Under the pieces are notes generated by a model. It did not search any database, was not told the origin of the DNA, and worked only from the letters and a program-made list of their open reading frames with translations. Position numbers and translations under genes: made by a program. Below are positions 11,024-20,675 of a stretch of DNA of 64,000 nucleotides, piece after piece. The stretch's first letter is position 1. Every line of letters starts with the position of its first letter. Origin of the DNA: Anastrepha obliqua (taxonomy: Eukaryota; Arthropoda; Insecta; Diptera; Tephritidae); assembly GCF_027943255.1 (NCBI RefSeq), contig NC_072895.1, positions 20,310,001 to 20,374,000 of the forward strand, given 5' to 3'.

Positions 11024-12175
11024 CAGGGTGTGCCAATCAGTTAGGGTTTGGAATTTGAACAGCAGTTGGTTTTTTTATTCTTTTGACTTTACCAAGGAAG
11101 ATAGCACTAGTGATATACTTAGTCTTGTCATCAATTCTGTGACAATTTCTACAATGTCTACGTTGAGAACAAATTCTCAGAAATAAGTGCCGTGGCAAAT
11201 TTTGCTTAATAACTATGAAGTGGAGAGCTAAGGAAAATCGCATTGTACTTATTGCATTACAAAAGTGTGGTAAAAGTGCAAGTGAGATTGACGAATTCTT
11301 AAAAGAACTTAACATTTACCGCAGCGTTTTTCCCAAACGTCTGAAATGACAGACAAAAAAAGAAGTGGTCGTCCTCGCGCGGTTCGAACCAGTCCAGCCA
11401 TAATCGCCATTCAAGAAAGAATTCAAAGAAATCACCTTAGAAAGCAGAAGATCATTCCCAGGGAAATAAATGTATCGATGCCAAGACTTTTTGGGGATGG
11501 CCTCCACATGAAAACCTTTCATCGCTCAACTGGTCATCTTTTAGAATGCGCTTGAAGAAAGCCAGACTCGACAGATTCAAGCAGCTTCTTCGGTAGCACG
11601 CGGTCAACAGCCATGAAAATATTCTTTTCACAGATGAGAACATTTTCATTGTTGAAGAAGTTTTCAATAAGCAAAACGACAAAATCTATGCTTAAAGCTG
11701 GTAACGACGCAAAAAATGTTGTTTCAAGTGCTCAGCGTGGCCTCCATCCAGCCTCCATAATGGTTTGGTGGGGAGTGCCTTGTAAAGGCGTTACATCTCT
11801 TCATTGGTGCGAAAGAGAGGTTAAGGCCGAGGAAAAAGTTTACCAGGAGAATGTCCTAGAAGGCGTAGTGAAGCAAAGTTGAGCAATACTCTTTTCAATG
11901 GAAAGCATTGGATCTTCCAGCAATATTCCGCTCCAGCCCAAAGGGCAAAAACCATCCAGCACTGGCTAAAAAACAATATTCCTGGGTTCATAGCCGCAGA
12001 AGATTGGCTGTCTGGAAGTCCACATCTGAATCCATTGGACTTGGATAGCCTGTCGTAGACCTCACTGAAATTTGGAGAGTTTCAAACAATCTTTGGTTCG
12101 AGAAACAACGTCAATATCCATAGAAATCTTGCGTTTTTAATATTTACATGATTAAATATTATAAAACTAACTTTA
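11024..12175 (+). mobile_element. maT-like (DD37D) Tc1/mariner relic
   Basis: A likely left end, CAGGGTGTGCCAATCAG beside a TA at 11022-11023, precedes an ATG at 11215 (KENRIVLIALQKCGKSASEI). In shifting plus frames follow GRPRAVRTSPAIIAIQERIQ, LRKQKIIPREINVS, HPASIMVWWGVPCKGVTSLH, and IFQQYSAPAQRAKTIQHWL ... SGSPHLNPLDLD. The spacing between the second and third catalytic positions is 37 residues, the maT signature, but the second Asp is Tyr here. Multiple frameshifts. No right TIR was found; the sequence runs into the piggyBac at 12180. Confidence 0.75.
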
Positions 12176-12179
12176 TTAA

Positions 12180-13050
12180 CCCTAGAATCGTAATATATGT
12201 AAATTTTTTCAGTTACACTTTACCGTTTGGAGCTATCGCTACGACCTCTTGGCAGTGCTTCCTTTATTTTATTGTTGCATTAACAAGTGAATCATAAATC
12301 AGTTGTTACTTCGCGTTTAGCTTTAATCGTTCTTTAAAAAAAAGTGTGCACGTAAATTTTACGTGGTCTTAGCATTAACGTATACATTTTTGTACGTAAG
12401 TTTTACGTGGTCTTGTTATTAGCGTATAAATATTTGTAAATGAAATTTTTGTTCCGTGCGGTTTTCAGGAGAAATAAAAGAAAATAATGGAAAACTCAAG
12501 TCGTTGCCTTGCGGATGCGGAAATAGAAGCCCTCCTGGACAGTATTGACAGCGATGTAAGCTTTACTGAGGACAACATTGAAGAGGAAGTTGATTTTGAC
12601 AGTAACGATAGTTTGGAGGATCCAGACTACTCTCCTGAATTCCAGGAAAATACTTTTGAAGAGGAACTGATGAAAGCCGTGGAGTCCGCTCAAAATATGG
12701 CATCTGAAAAAAAAAAAAAATAAAGGTCCCCCGGCAAAAAATCAGAAGTCAGCACCAACTGTGCACCTACAACTAAATGACATTGAAGATGTATCCAGTT
12801 CTAATCCACTTTTGGGAAGGAATGGTCATGTTTGGTTAAACACTGTTATTAAAATAAAACATAAACTAGGTCCATACCCATTTTTTATAATTCAATTTAA
12901 GAAACATAAAACTTTGTATTTTCAATAAATAAAATCAAAACAGAAGATATATAAGTTTTTGTTGAACATTTATTTTAAATTTTTGTGTTGTACGTAAAAT
13001 TTACGTATATTAGCATTAACGTAGGGTAAAACTATCTTACGATTCTAGGG
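12180..13050 (+). mobile_element. Non-autonomous piggyBac-like element with TTAA duplication
   Basis: Perfect 14-bp inverted ends CCCTAGAATCGTAA (12180-12193 and, inverted, 13037-13050) are flanked by TTAA at 12176-12179 and 13051-13054, the diagnostic piggyBac target duplication. Subterminal near-palindromes acgtaaattttacgt (12350-12364) and acgtaaaatttacgt (12992-13006) mirror each other, and tagcattaacgta occurs as a direct repeat at 12370-12382 and 13011-13023. Of the transposase only the N-terminus remains. At 871 bp it is far shorter than autonomous piggyBac elements (about 2.4 kb). Confidence 0.93.
12487..12723 (+). pseudogene. piggyBac transposase N-terminal remnant
   Basis: A 78-codon frame starting MENSSRCLADAEIEALLDS inside the TTAA-flanked element. 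It is strongly acidic (EDNIEEEVDFDSND and similar), like the N-terminal region of piggyBac transposases, which bears no catalytic residues. It ends after a run of 13 A's. Just beyond, in a different frame, LQLNDIEDVSSSNPLLGRNG and HVWLNTVI look like the continuation, so expansion or contraction of the A-run probably broke the gene. The DDD catalytic domain and the C-terminal cysteine-rich domain are missing. Whether the short acidic peptide is made is unknown. Confidence 0.75.
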
Positions 13051-13149
13051 TTAAAACAAGAGTTATAATTGCATGCCTACAATGGACTAAACTTGTAACA
13101 CAACTTATGGCAGGACTAAGTACCATAGTAATGATTGTACGGGTTAGGC

Positions 13150-13495
13150 CAAGGCCTTTATGCGTTACAACCAGATTAATCTATTTTGCGGCCCTAAATG
13201 CTTAAATTCCTTGAGAGGAAGAATTTGTAAGTTTTTATCCTCTGGCAGGTACGAGCCCAAGATTCTATGCTTCCCGTGACCTAATGCTTCACAGTCGGTG
13301 ATTAAGTGTTTCATGGACTCCTCTTCATCACAGCAGAGCCTGTATAAACTAGAGCTAGACAGTGCTATTTTATTGAAATATTTTTAGCAGGCAAAGTGGC
13401 CTGTAAGTGCTACATAGTTGCCGTTCCAGTATTCCCTGGTTTTTATTTGAATCCAGTTTTTGATTTCGTGCTTTAGGTTGTTTTTGTTAAGACCG
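13150..13495 (-). pseudogene. LINE ORF2 C-terminal fragment (cysteine tail)
   Basis: The minus strand reads NYVALTGHFAC near 13400 (the LTGHF/W motif after RNase H), KYFNKIALSSSSLYRLCCDE, then ESMKHLITDCEALG near 13300 and PQNRLIW near 13180. This is the terminal CxxC...HxxxxC region of Jockey/LOA/I-type elements. It starts shortly after the right TTAA of the piggyBac element. One stop interrupts it, and the 5' parts are absent. Confidence 0.65.
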
Positions 13496-13529
13496 AAAAA
13501 AAGGGTTTGGCTCAATAAATGGCGGATGC

Positions 13530-13870
13530 TACGGTCAGATATTTTCAATTATTTCGCCAGTTGATTGGCACTTCGTCCGTGATTTCGCTCGACTCGCCTC
13601 TTCGCTTTTTGAACCATTTCACGTGACGTTGCAGTCTTTGGATGACCACTTCAATGACGTTTCGCGATGCTACCAGTATCATTGTAAGAGTAATGGTGCG
13701 ATAAACAGAAACTTTATTTACTTTAAGGTGCTCGAGCTCCCGAAAAATCACTGGTTGTGATTTTCCAGAAAAATATAATGCAATCACAAAATTTCGTTTG
13801 AAATCCATTACTGAGTTTGATTTTTTGCGTTTACTCTCGGCGAAATACTCCCGCGCGCTTGTAAACCATA
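13530..13870 (-). pseudogene. Tc1/mariner transposase N-terminal fragment
   Basis: From 13808 the minus strand reads MDFKRNFVIALYFSGKSQPV, ELEHLKVNKVSVYRTITL and, frame-shifted, RNVIEVVIQRLQRHVKWFKK. This is the first helix-turn-helix of a Tc1/mariner-type transposase similar in style to the maT-like relic at 11215. Nothing of the catalytic domain is present. Confidence 0.6.
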
Positions 13871-13994
13871 CTCTGGACGGTCATTTAGCCAACAAACAGA
13901 CAGCTGATGCCCGTGCATCAGCAGCGCGAGAGGTCTGAAGTGGGTTTCACTTCGAGTGCCGGACTCTGCTAAGCAAAGAAAGCGCTTGAGCTGC

Positions 13995-14088
13995 TAGTTG
14001 TTGTTGTTTTTGTAGCAGCATAAACATTATATATATATAAATCCGGGTCGTTTCGGTAACGTAGAACCGACTGTCGTGGAAACGCTTG
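13995..14088 (+). repeat. Dispersed repeat (gtagcagcataaacatt family)
   Basis: A block starting at a GTT-repeat stretch, with gtagcagcataaacatt, a (TA)n run, ccgggtcgtttcggtaacg and tagaaccgactgtcg. A second divergent copy is at 45862-45985 on the same strand and keeps the same order of sub-blocks. Probably the non-coding end of a retroelement (inference); no coding sequence. Confidence 0.65.
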
Positions 14089-14214
14089 AGATGCTAGTCA
14101 ACTTGCCTGCTCTAAATTTGGTAGGATAACACGTGGCCGCCACGGAAGCGCTAGACTTAATAGTATGGCGCTATGGAAGACCCGGCAAGTCTAATCAAGA
14201 AATCGACTACTCTT

Positions 14215-14675
14215 TCCTAAACCCATTGTAGTGTCTGCTTGGCAGAAGTCTTAGCCCTAAAAGAGGTAACTGTGTATCGTAACACAGACGCCGTAAGAGA
14301 ATTGCGATAAATATCTTCTTGGACAGTCAGGCTGTCATTAAATCAAGGGAGGCAGTTATACTAAGATCAAAGATTCTTGAGGTATGCCTGGCAGCTCTGA
14401 TTGATATCAGCATCATCTTCAAGGTCAGTCTCATATGGGCTCCGGGACATAGAGATATTGAAAGAAATTGCAAGCCCGATGAGCTAACCAGAAAGGGTAC
14501 TAAACTACCACTGCTTGAAAATAGAGACAATATTGGAATTCCTATGGCAACTTGCAAATTAAGATTGGAAAATAATAATCTCGAAGAGACCAAAAGGTCA
14601 CAGAGAAAAGAAAATATTGCATTTGGGAATAAGTTTCCATCCTTTCTTAGCCCGCCCAAGTTACGAATTATTTAA
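14215..14675 (+). pseudogene. LINE RNase H domain fragment
   Basis: Plus strand: CLAEVLALKEVTVYRNTDAV near 14230 (RNase H catalytic Glu region), IFLDSQAVIKSREAVILRSK near 14315 (SDSQA-type Asp, here LDSQA), and SLIWAPGHRDIERNCKPDEL near 14430 (the WVPGHxxIxGNExADEL motif). Frame changes occur between the first two blocks. The sequence after about 14560 is no longer recognisable. The reverse transcriptase and cysteine tail are absent. Confidence 0.7.
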
Positions 14676-14699
14676 ACAATTAAGTAATACGTGATATTA

Positions 14700-15625
14700 C
14701 GCGATGTATGTGCCACCTTTACGCCATTTTTCAAGCAGCATACGGATTACTCTGACGAAAAATTCGAGTTCTTTTGACTTGATCCATTCATTGAGCCAGT
14801 TTGCGATGCTCTCGTAAGAAGTGAGCCGCTCTCCAATAAGGGATGCGGGCAGATGGAAATCAGTTGGTGCAATGTTTCGGGAATACGGCAGGTGGAGCAG
14901 GATTTCCCAATTCAGTCACTCTAAATATTTCTGGACCAATTTAGCAACGTGTGGCCTGACGAAATCGTGCAGCTGACGCAGTTTGTCATATCTACCATCC
15001 CATTCTGGCCGCTTTTATTTGAGAGCTCGATCGCCAGTGATGATTTCAGATAGTTTAAGGAGTTCATAATAGATGGCATACTTCTGATCCCACCAGCTGC
15101 ACAACACAACCTTTGAAACATGAAATGTTTTTTTTTCGCTGTGGATGGACCTGGTTCACTTGGCAGCCTCCAACATTGTCGACGCTTAGATTATCATAAA
15201 AGATCCATTGTTCATCACCAATGACGATACGATGCAGAAAAATTTTTCTTTCCTGCCGCTCAAGAATCATCTCGCTTGTTCCCAAACGTATCTCGATATT
15301 CGATATCTCTCTCCTTCAATTGATGTGGCACCCAATTACCTGCCTTCTGAACCATTACCATCGCGTTCAAACTTTTACCGACTATTGATCTGTCAACATC
15401 CAACTCTCTAGATGTACATTTAAGGGTTTGACATGCGTCGTCACCCAATGATTGTTGTAGTTGAGTACCTTCGAAGTTTTTCGGTGCTCCTTCCCCTTCG
15501 CAATCTTTATCACTCACGTCGAAATTGCCACTTTGGAAGCGTCGGGACCACTCTTTAAAAGTTGTATTTGATGCAGCGTGATTACCGTAAATATTGATCA
15601 ATATACGACACGTTTCAGATACACT
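14700..15625 (-). pseudogene. Mauritiana-type mariner transposase relic
   Basis: Nearly the full length of a mariner transposase on the minus strand in broken frames: TTFKEWSRRFQSGNFDVSD (about 15560), RELDVDRSIVGKSLNAM (about 15400), NWVPHQLKERDIEYRD (about 15330), HRIVIGDEQWIFYDN (first Asp, about 15220), a degraded WWDxxG region, VRPHVAKLVQKYLE (about 14940; the HDNARPH motif is partly lost), LPYSRNIAPTDFHL (third Asp, about 14880), and WLNEWIKSKEFEFFVR (about 14790). TIRs were not identified. Confidence 0.75.
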
Positions 15626-15929
15626 TTTTAGGTTACTTTAAAAGGTAATAATGAAGCATGACTTCCCGCAAATGCTGTTTTTTTCGCGACGAAGGTAGAC
15701 ATTTTTGACGTAGGATAAAAAAGGATCTTTACGCTTCAAACGAATGTCAACTACTGCGATCGAGACCTCACATATCCATACCTTCAAATCACCAGTATAT
15801 TACTTGAGCGAACACCAAACTAGTTTCAGCAGCGACACCTCTTTTACAAAGCGAAAACTTTTTCCCATACCTATACAACCAGGCTACATTGGCCCCAAAT
15901 AGATACAAATGGGGAATTGCTCAGTCTCT

Positions 15930-16110
15930 CAAGAGAGATCATCTCGAAGTTCGTGGCTTGTGTCACCGGTCATTGGTTGCTAGGTAGGCAGACTTCTAGG
16001 CTAGGAATATTCTCGCATGAGTACTGCAGAAGTTGTAGAGACGAGGAAGAAGAAGAAACAGTATAACACTTCCACTGTGAGGTTGTGATGAAAATACTCT
16101 TTTTGGATAG
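15930..16110 (+). pseudogene. LINE ORF2 C-terminal cysteine tail fragment
   Basis: Plus-strand VTGHWLLGRQTSRLGIFSHE followed by YCRSCRDEEEEETV and HFHCEVV near 15962-16090. The TGHW block plus CxxC...H...C is the hallmark of the C-terminus of RNase H-bearing Jockey/LOA/I-type elements. One stop lies inside the tail. The sequence around 15900 may be the end of the preceding linker. Confidence 0.7.
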
Positions 16111-16379
16111 TTGCATCAGGTGTTGAGCAGGTTTTATCTCTGTACGCTTCTCTAGGTATTTAGGTTCTATCATAAGTAAGCAGTAAGATTTCCATGTCAC
16201 ACAGTGGTACCACAAAAAAGAGCGCGTTGCACACATGCCTCCATTTTTTTTTTCTGCAATGTTGTTAAAACTGTCGTCTATAGTGTTGCAGAGTTTTAGC
16301 GTGATCTGTCTATTAGCTTGTTTTTGGCATTTAATTATATCAGTCAACCGCAGGTATGCTCTACGATTTTCTCTATGGA

Positions 16380-17230
16380 TAAAAATATCGAACAAAGTCA
16401 AGGAAATAGTGCTGGAAAACCATCATTTAAGTTTGAGGGAGGTAGCTCGAGACCTTAGCGGGTTTCACGAATCAATTCGCAACATTTTACACTATCAATT
16501 GGGCATGAGACGCGTGGCTACTCGACTCGTTCCGAGAGAGTTGAATTTCTTTAAAAAATCCACCAAAAGAAGGTGGCAGAAGACATGCTTGAGCAAGTAA
16601 ACTCGGATTTAATGTTTATCTATCTCATCATAGCAGGTGATGACACGTGGGTATATGAGTTTGACATGTAAACCAGTCAACCAGTCAATAGGCGGCTGAA
16701 TGGCGCTATCCATATGAGCTGAAACCCAGAAACGTCAAAGTCGGTCAAAAGTGAAAGTCTTTCTACTCATTTTCTTTGATTATCATGGTGTTGTGCACCC
16801 GGAATTCGTTGCAAATGGTTTTAAAAAAAATAAGTTTATTATTATGGAAGTTACGCGACGTTTGAGAGGAGATGTTCGTAGGAAACGGCCCAATTTGTGA
16901 AAAGAAAACGCATGGATCTTGCACCTTGATAACGCATTGTCTCACAAATATAATTTTTTGAACACCTTTTCGACCAAAAACTCGACAAATATCATCGAAC
17001 AACCGCCGGATTCCCAAAATTTAGCCCCCTTAGACTGTTTTCATTTCCCAAAACTTAAATTGCTACTCCGTGGACGCCACTTTGAGTCGATGGAATTCGC
17101 TGAGTCGGTAAAATTCGCTAAAGCAACTGAAGAGGATCTCTTTAAAAGCGTTTAAAATTTGCTTTCATGACGGGACTAATCGTTGTCATCTGTATATTGC
17201 TTCGGATGGAGCCTATTTTGAAGGTGGCAA
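16380..17230 (+). pseudogene. Mariner transposase relic (DD34D)
   Basis: Plus strand: EIVLENHHLSLREVARDL (about 16410), ILHYQLGMRRVATRLVPREL (about 16485), AGDDTWVYEFDM (first Asp, about 16640), LHLDNALSHK (second Asp, about 16920), PDSQNLAPLDCFHFPKLKL (third Asp, about 17010), and FESMEF. The second and third Asp are 34 residues apart, the mariner value. All three catalytic Asp codons survive, but stops and shifts disrupt the frame, especially at 16600-16900. The C-terminal YFEGGKINF block lies near 17210. TIRs were not located. Confidence 0.8.
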
Positions 17231-18246
17231 AATAAATTTTGATGATTAAACAATTATTTTGCGTTTTGTTGAACAATTTCCGGTACTTTTGCGACAGAAT
17301 GTACATGCCCGACATGAGTTGGCTACCCCAAACCAACTGCCAAAGAACCTTTCCTAACCTACATGGAAGAAAAATTTAACAGATTTCACCGCTCGGCTGC
17401 TCCATTTTTCAGCACCCAACTGTATTAATGCTCACATCATCATCCGCCGTGCAGTCATTAATTATGATAGCAATTTAATAAATGGAAATACAATCAGGTG
17501 TGTGAATAATTTTAATTAAAATTTTATTAATACAAGCACGCCATTCCTTACGCTCTCTTTCTCCCACTCGCCCTCCATCTATCCACACCGCCGCTGTTGT
17601 TCCGCGTAGCCTTAATTGAACGGAAAAGCACCTACACGATGCTGAAGTGCTCAGCAAATTGAACCCAAAACGCGCTTTGCGTACACTTCGCATTCTCGCG
17701 CACTTTCATCGGCATGCCCAACCATCCACACACGCCCCGGAATGCACGCACAAATGAAAGATGCGTAAGAAAAAAGTAGAGTGGAACGGTGTTGCTGTGT
17801 CTGTCAAGTTCACACGCATACGTGCCGCTCTTTGTACGGCCGGTACAATACGGTCACCGCCGCCAACTTCTTCGCAATGGCAATGACAGAGCTGTTATTT
17901 TGATCTGCTACGCCGTCAGTCGACCATGGGCAGTTGCCCAGTCACACTTTGCGAGTCGTAGCTACTCAAGAGACTGCTACTGCTGCATCGTGCGCGCTAA
18001 TGACACTTTAACCTCATGTCGCAACAGAAGACAACAGCATCCTCGTGAGATGAAGAAAATGTAGGAGCAACACAAAAAAAACCAAAGAAAATAGAATATA
18101 AACTAAATGTTGAAGGCAGAAGATTGCAGAAAGGTATTTTTATTTATATGTACACACATACATAAGCAACGTAAACAAATATTTGCTTTTAGCCAGGCTA
18201 TATGCAGACACTGTCTCATCCACATCACTTCCACGCACATAAATAA
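17231..18246. other. Spacer, possibly unique sequence
   Basis: About 1 kb with somewhat higher GC than its surroundings (17560-18010). Open frames at 17475-17693 minus and 17789-18064 plus have no recognisable motif. No repeat family seen. Confidence 0.4.
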
Positions 18247-18248
18247 TA

Positions 18249-18770
18249 GGTCTATGAATAAGTTCGTGCGGTTTTTTTTTCGAAATTTGAATTTCGGATC
18301 ATTCCCATGGCTTTTAAACGTTTGGAAATGGTTGATTGATCAACTCCCAAAGTTTTTGCAACCTCTTCTTGCGTTTGAGCCGGATCTTGATCGAGCAATT
18401 CCTCCAATTCGGTATCCATGAACTTTGGCGGCGCGGCCAAAATCACCACTTTTAAAGCGTGCAAACCACTTCTGGCACGTTCGCTCAGCTAGAGCATGCT
18501 CACCATAAACTTCCACCAAGATACGATGACTTTCGGCTGCTTTTTTCTTCATATTAAAGAATTCCCCGCAAAAACACATTATTTGGCACGAAATTCGACA
18601 TTTTCAAGTGTGGTAAAAATATTGTTGTTTACGCTTCAAATAAAAAACTTATACTGACGTTTGTGCCTTACGACAGTAGCTCTCCAATGAATGTTTGGAA
18701 ATGTGGATCGATGGAATAATAATCAAGTTACGCCATCTGTTGTAAAACCGCACGAACTTATCCATAGACC
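18249..18770 (-). mobile_element. Mariner deletion derivative, copy B (522 bp)
   Basis: TIRs GGTCTATGAATAAGTTCG (left) and, inverted, GGTCTATGGATAAGTTCG (right), with TA at 18247-18248 and 18771-18772. The interior keeps the minus-strand 5' part of a mauritiana-type transposase (ESHRILVEVYGEHALAERTC, WFARFKSGDF, EELLDQDPAQTQEEVAKTLG), then jumps from cgaaatttgaa straight to tttcggatcattccc, removing most of the catalytic domain found in the related copy at 40146-41413. A second small deletion leaves ggcggcgcggccaaaatc. The copy at 62540 has both junctions too. It can only move if a related transposase acts on it. Confidence 0.92.
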
Positions 18771-18772
18771 TA

Positions 18773-19640
18773 TTACTTCAATGAAAATGTATTGTTTGCA
18801 TTTATCTTTTATGCTTTTTTCGCATCTATTTTCATAGCACACATACCACTACACCAGCACAATGTCACACATACGCTATTGTTGAGCGTTGGCATCTCAT
18901 TGTTGCTTTTGTTTGCTTTTACTTTATTATTTTATTTACTTACGACGCCTGTCAGCATACCTTATGGCAGAATGTACGCGCGACTGAATACATTGAGCCA
19001 TGCGAATAACAACAGCCATCTGCGTGCATGTGTGTGGGTGTAGGCACACTAGCGCCATTGTATTCTATTACACCGGCACATGCTTGAAAGCACAATCAGG
19101 GTCAGCATTTAGGTACAAATGACGAGGCGCTTACTTTAAAATGCCATAAACGAGCACTTGTAGGGTATCACCCGGAGTCATGACGTCGATTTGTTTGGCA
19201 AGTTGAAATTTTATCACCATCCTCATGCCGATTGCATTGCAAAGTTCATATGTATGTGTCGGAAATTGCAAATGTCGATGAGTGAGTAATCTTGAATCTT
19301 TTTCGCGCGATTCCTCACCAACATGGAATTGGTGAGCGATCCGAATTCACTATTAACGAAGACAACTCATTCATGGACCTTAAGCAAGTATTGCAGAAAA
19401 TAGTCGCGATTAAGTGGATTCAACTTTTCTTTGTATCAAAACAACCTCTTATAAAGAGTGTTCCATGAAGCCCCCGCCATACTCGGAAAGAATTGAAACC
19501 ATGGCCCAACTCAAAAAAATATGAGCAGAACGTGGCCAAAATGAGTCTCTCTTGCATATAATTTGCTAATCCAACGCCATCATACACTAATACTGATTGG
19601 CCTAAGTCCTCTTGGTATTAGAAGTACTAAAAGGTGAAAG
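18773..19640. other. Spacer, nothing recognised
   Basis: No coding or repeat signature recognised between the deletion derivative and the next mariner. 19060-19640 contains mixed sequence with no clear family. Confidence 0.4.
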
Positions 19641-19685
19641 GAAAATGAAACCACAGGAGCTTTGTTCTGATAACTTCGACTTTAT

Positions 19686-20675
19686 TTATTCAAAATAGTC
19701 ACCTCTGGCCTCGATATACTGTTTCGAGGGATATAAAATCTTTTCGAAAGAGTGTTTCAGGTCATTGACCGGAATGTTCTTCAGGATATCGGTATAAGGC
19801 TTTTGGATGGCCTCAGCGGACGCAAAACGTTTTGCTTTCATGCTCAAATACAACTTTCCGAATAGGTAGAAGTCACAGGGAGCCATATCAGGGGAATAGA
19901 GTGAGTAATTGATGGTTAAAATGCGATTTCTAGTCAAAAAATCAGTCACAAGAGTGGATGGATGAGATGGTGCATTGTCATGCAATAAGCGCCAGCTTCC
20001 CCCTTCGCTGTACTCAGGGCGAATTCGACGAATGCTACGCATCAAATGGTTCAAGACGCCAAGATAGAAAAAGATAGAAAATTGCATTTACGGTTTGACC
20101 CGTTGGCATGAACTCGTTGTGGACAATTCCCTTGGAACCGTAAAAACAAATGAGCATCGACTTGATTTGGGACTTCTCCAAATGTGATTTTTTGGGTGGT
20201 GGCTCGTCTGGGGTCTTCCATTCGGCACTTTGACGCCTAGTTTCAGGCTCATTTTGGAAACCCTACGCTTCATCACTCGTTACAATGTTGTAAAGGGAGT
20301 TCTCGTCTTGTCTCGCCTCTTCAATGAGGTCTTTCGCAGGTTGAATTCTGAGCAATTTTTGGTCCGCAGTTAACTTGCGCGGAATGAAACGTGCACAGAC
20401 CTTTTGTAAGCCCAAATGATCAATTAAAATGCCATAAATCGATGTTTTGGAGATATTCAACTCCGATTCCATGAATTTCAACTTTGATTTCGTTTCATTT
20501 TTAATAAATTTACAAACAATTTCGATGGAGGTTGCGGTGATTACTGATTTTGGGCGGCCGGGCCCGTATGTCCATTGTCATTTATATCCTCGCTACCATC
20601 TCTGAAACGTGTAAACCACTCATGAACTCTGCATAAACTTTTTTCATCAATTCAAATGTTTCGGTAAACATTTTA
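19686..20675 (-). pseudogene. Mariner transposase relic (DD34D), nearly full length
   Basis: Minus strand from about 20670: RVHEWFTRFRDGSEDIND (about 20630, helix-turn-helix side), MESELNISKTSIYGIL (about 20470), KVCARFIPRKLTADQK (about 20400), YNIVTSDEA (first Asp, about 20290), SMLICFYGSKGIVHNEFMPT (about 20150), LLHDNAPSHPSTLVTDF (second Asp, about 19985), LYSPDMAPCDFYLFGKL (third Asp, about 19890), and EARGDYFE then stop at 19686. Second-to-third Asp spacing is 34. The C-terminal 130 residues are uninterrupted. At least two frame breaks lie upstream (near 20090 and 20270). TIRs not identified. Confidence 0.85.

Noticed and set aside
17789..18064. A 91-codon plus-strand frame in GC-richer DNA, considered as a host exon
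   Set aside because: No homologous motif recognised and no clear splice sites tied to a neighbouring exon.
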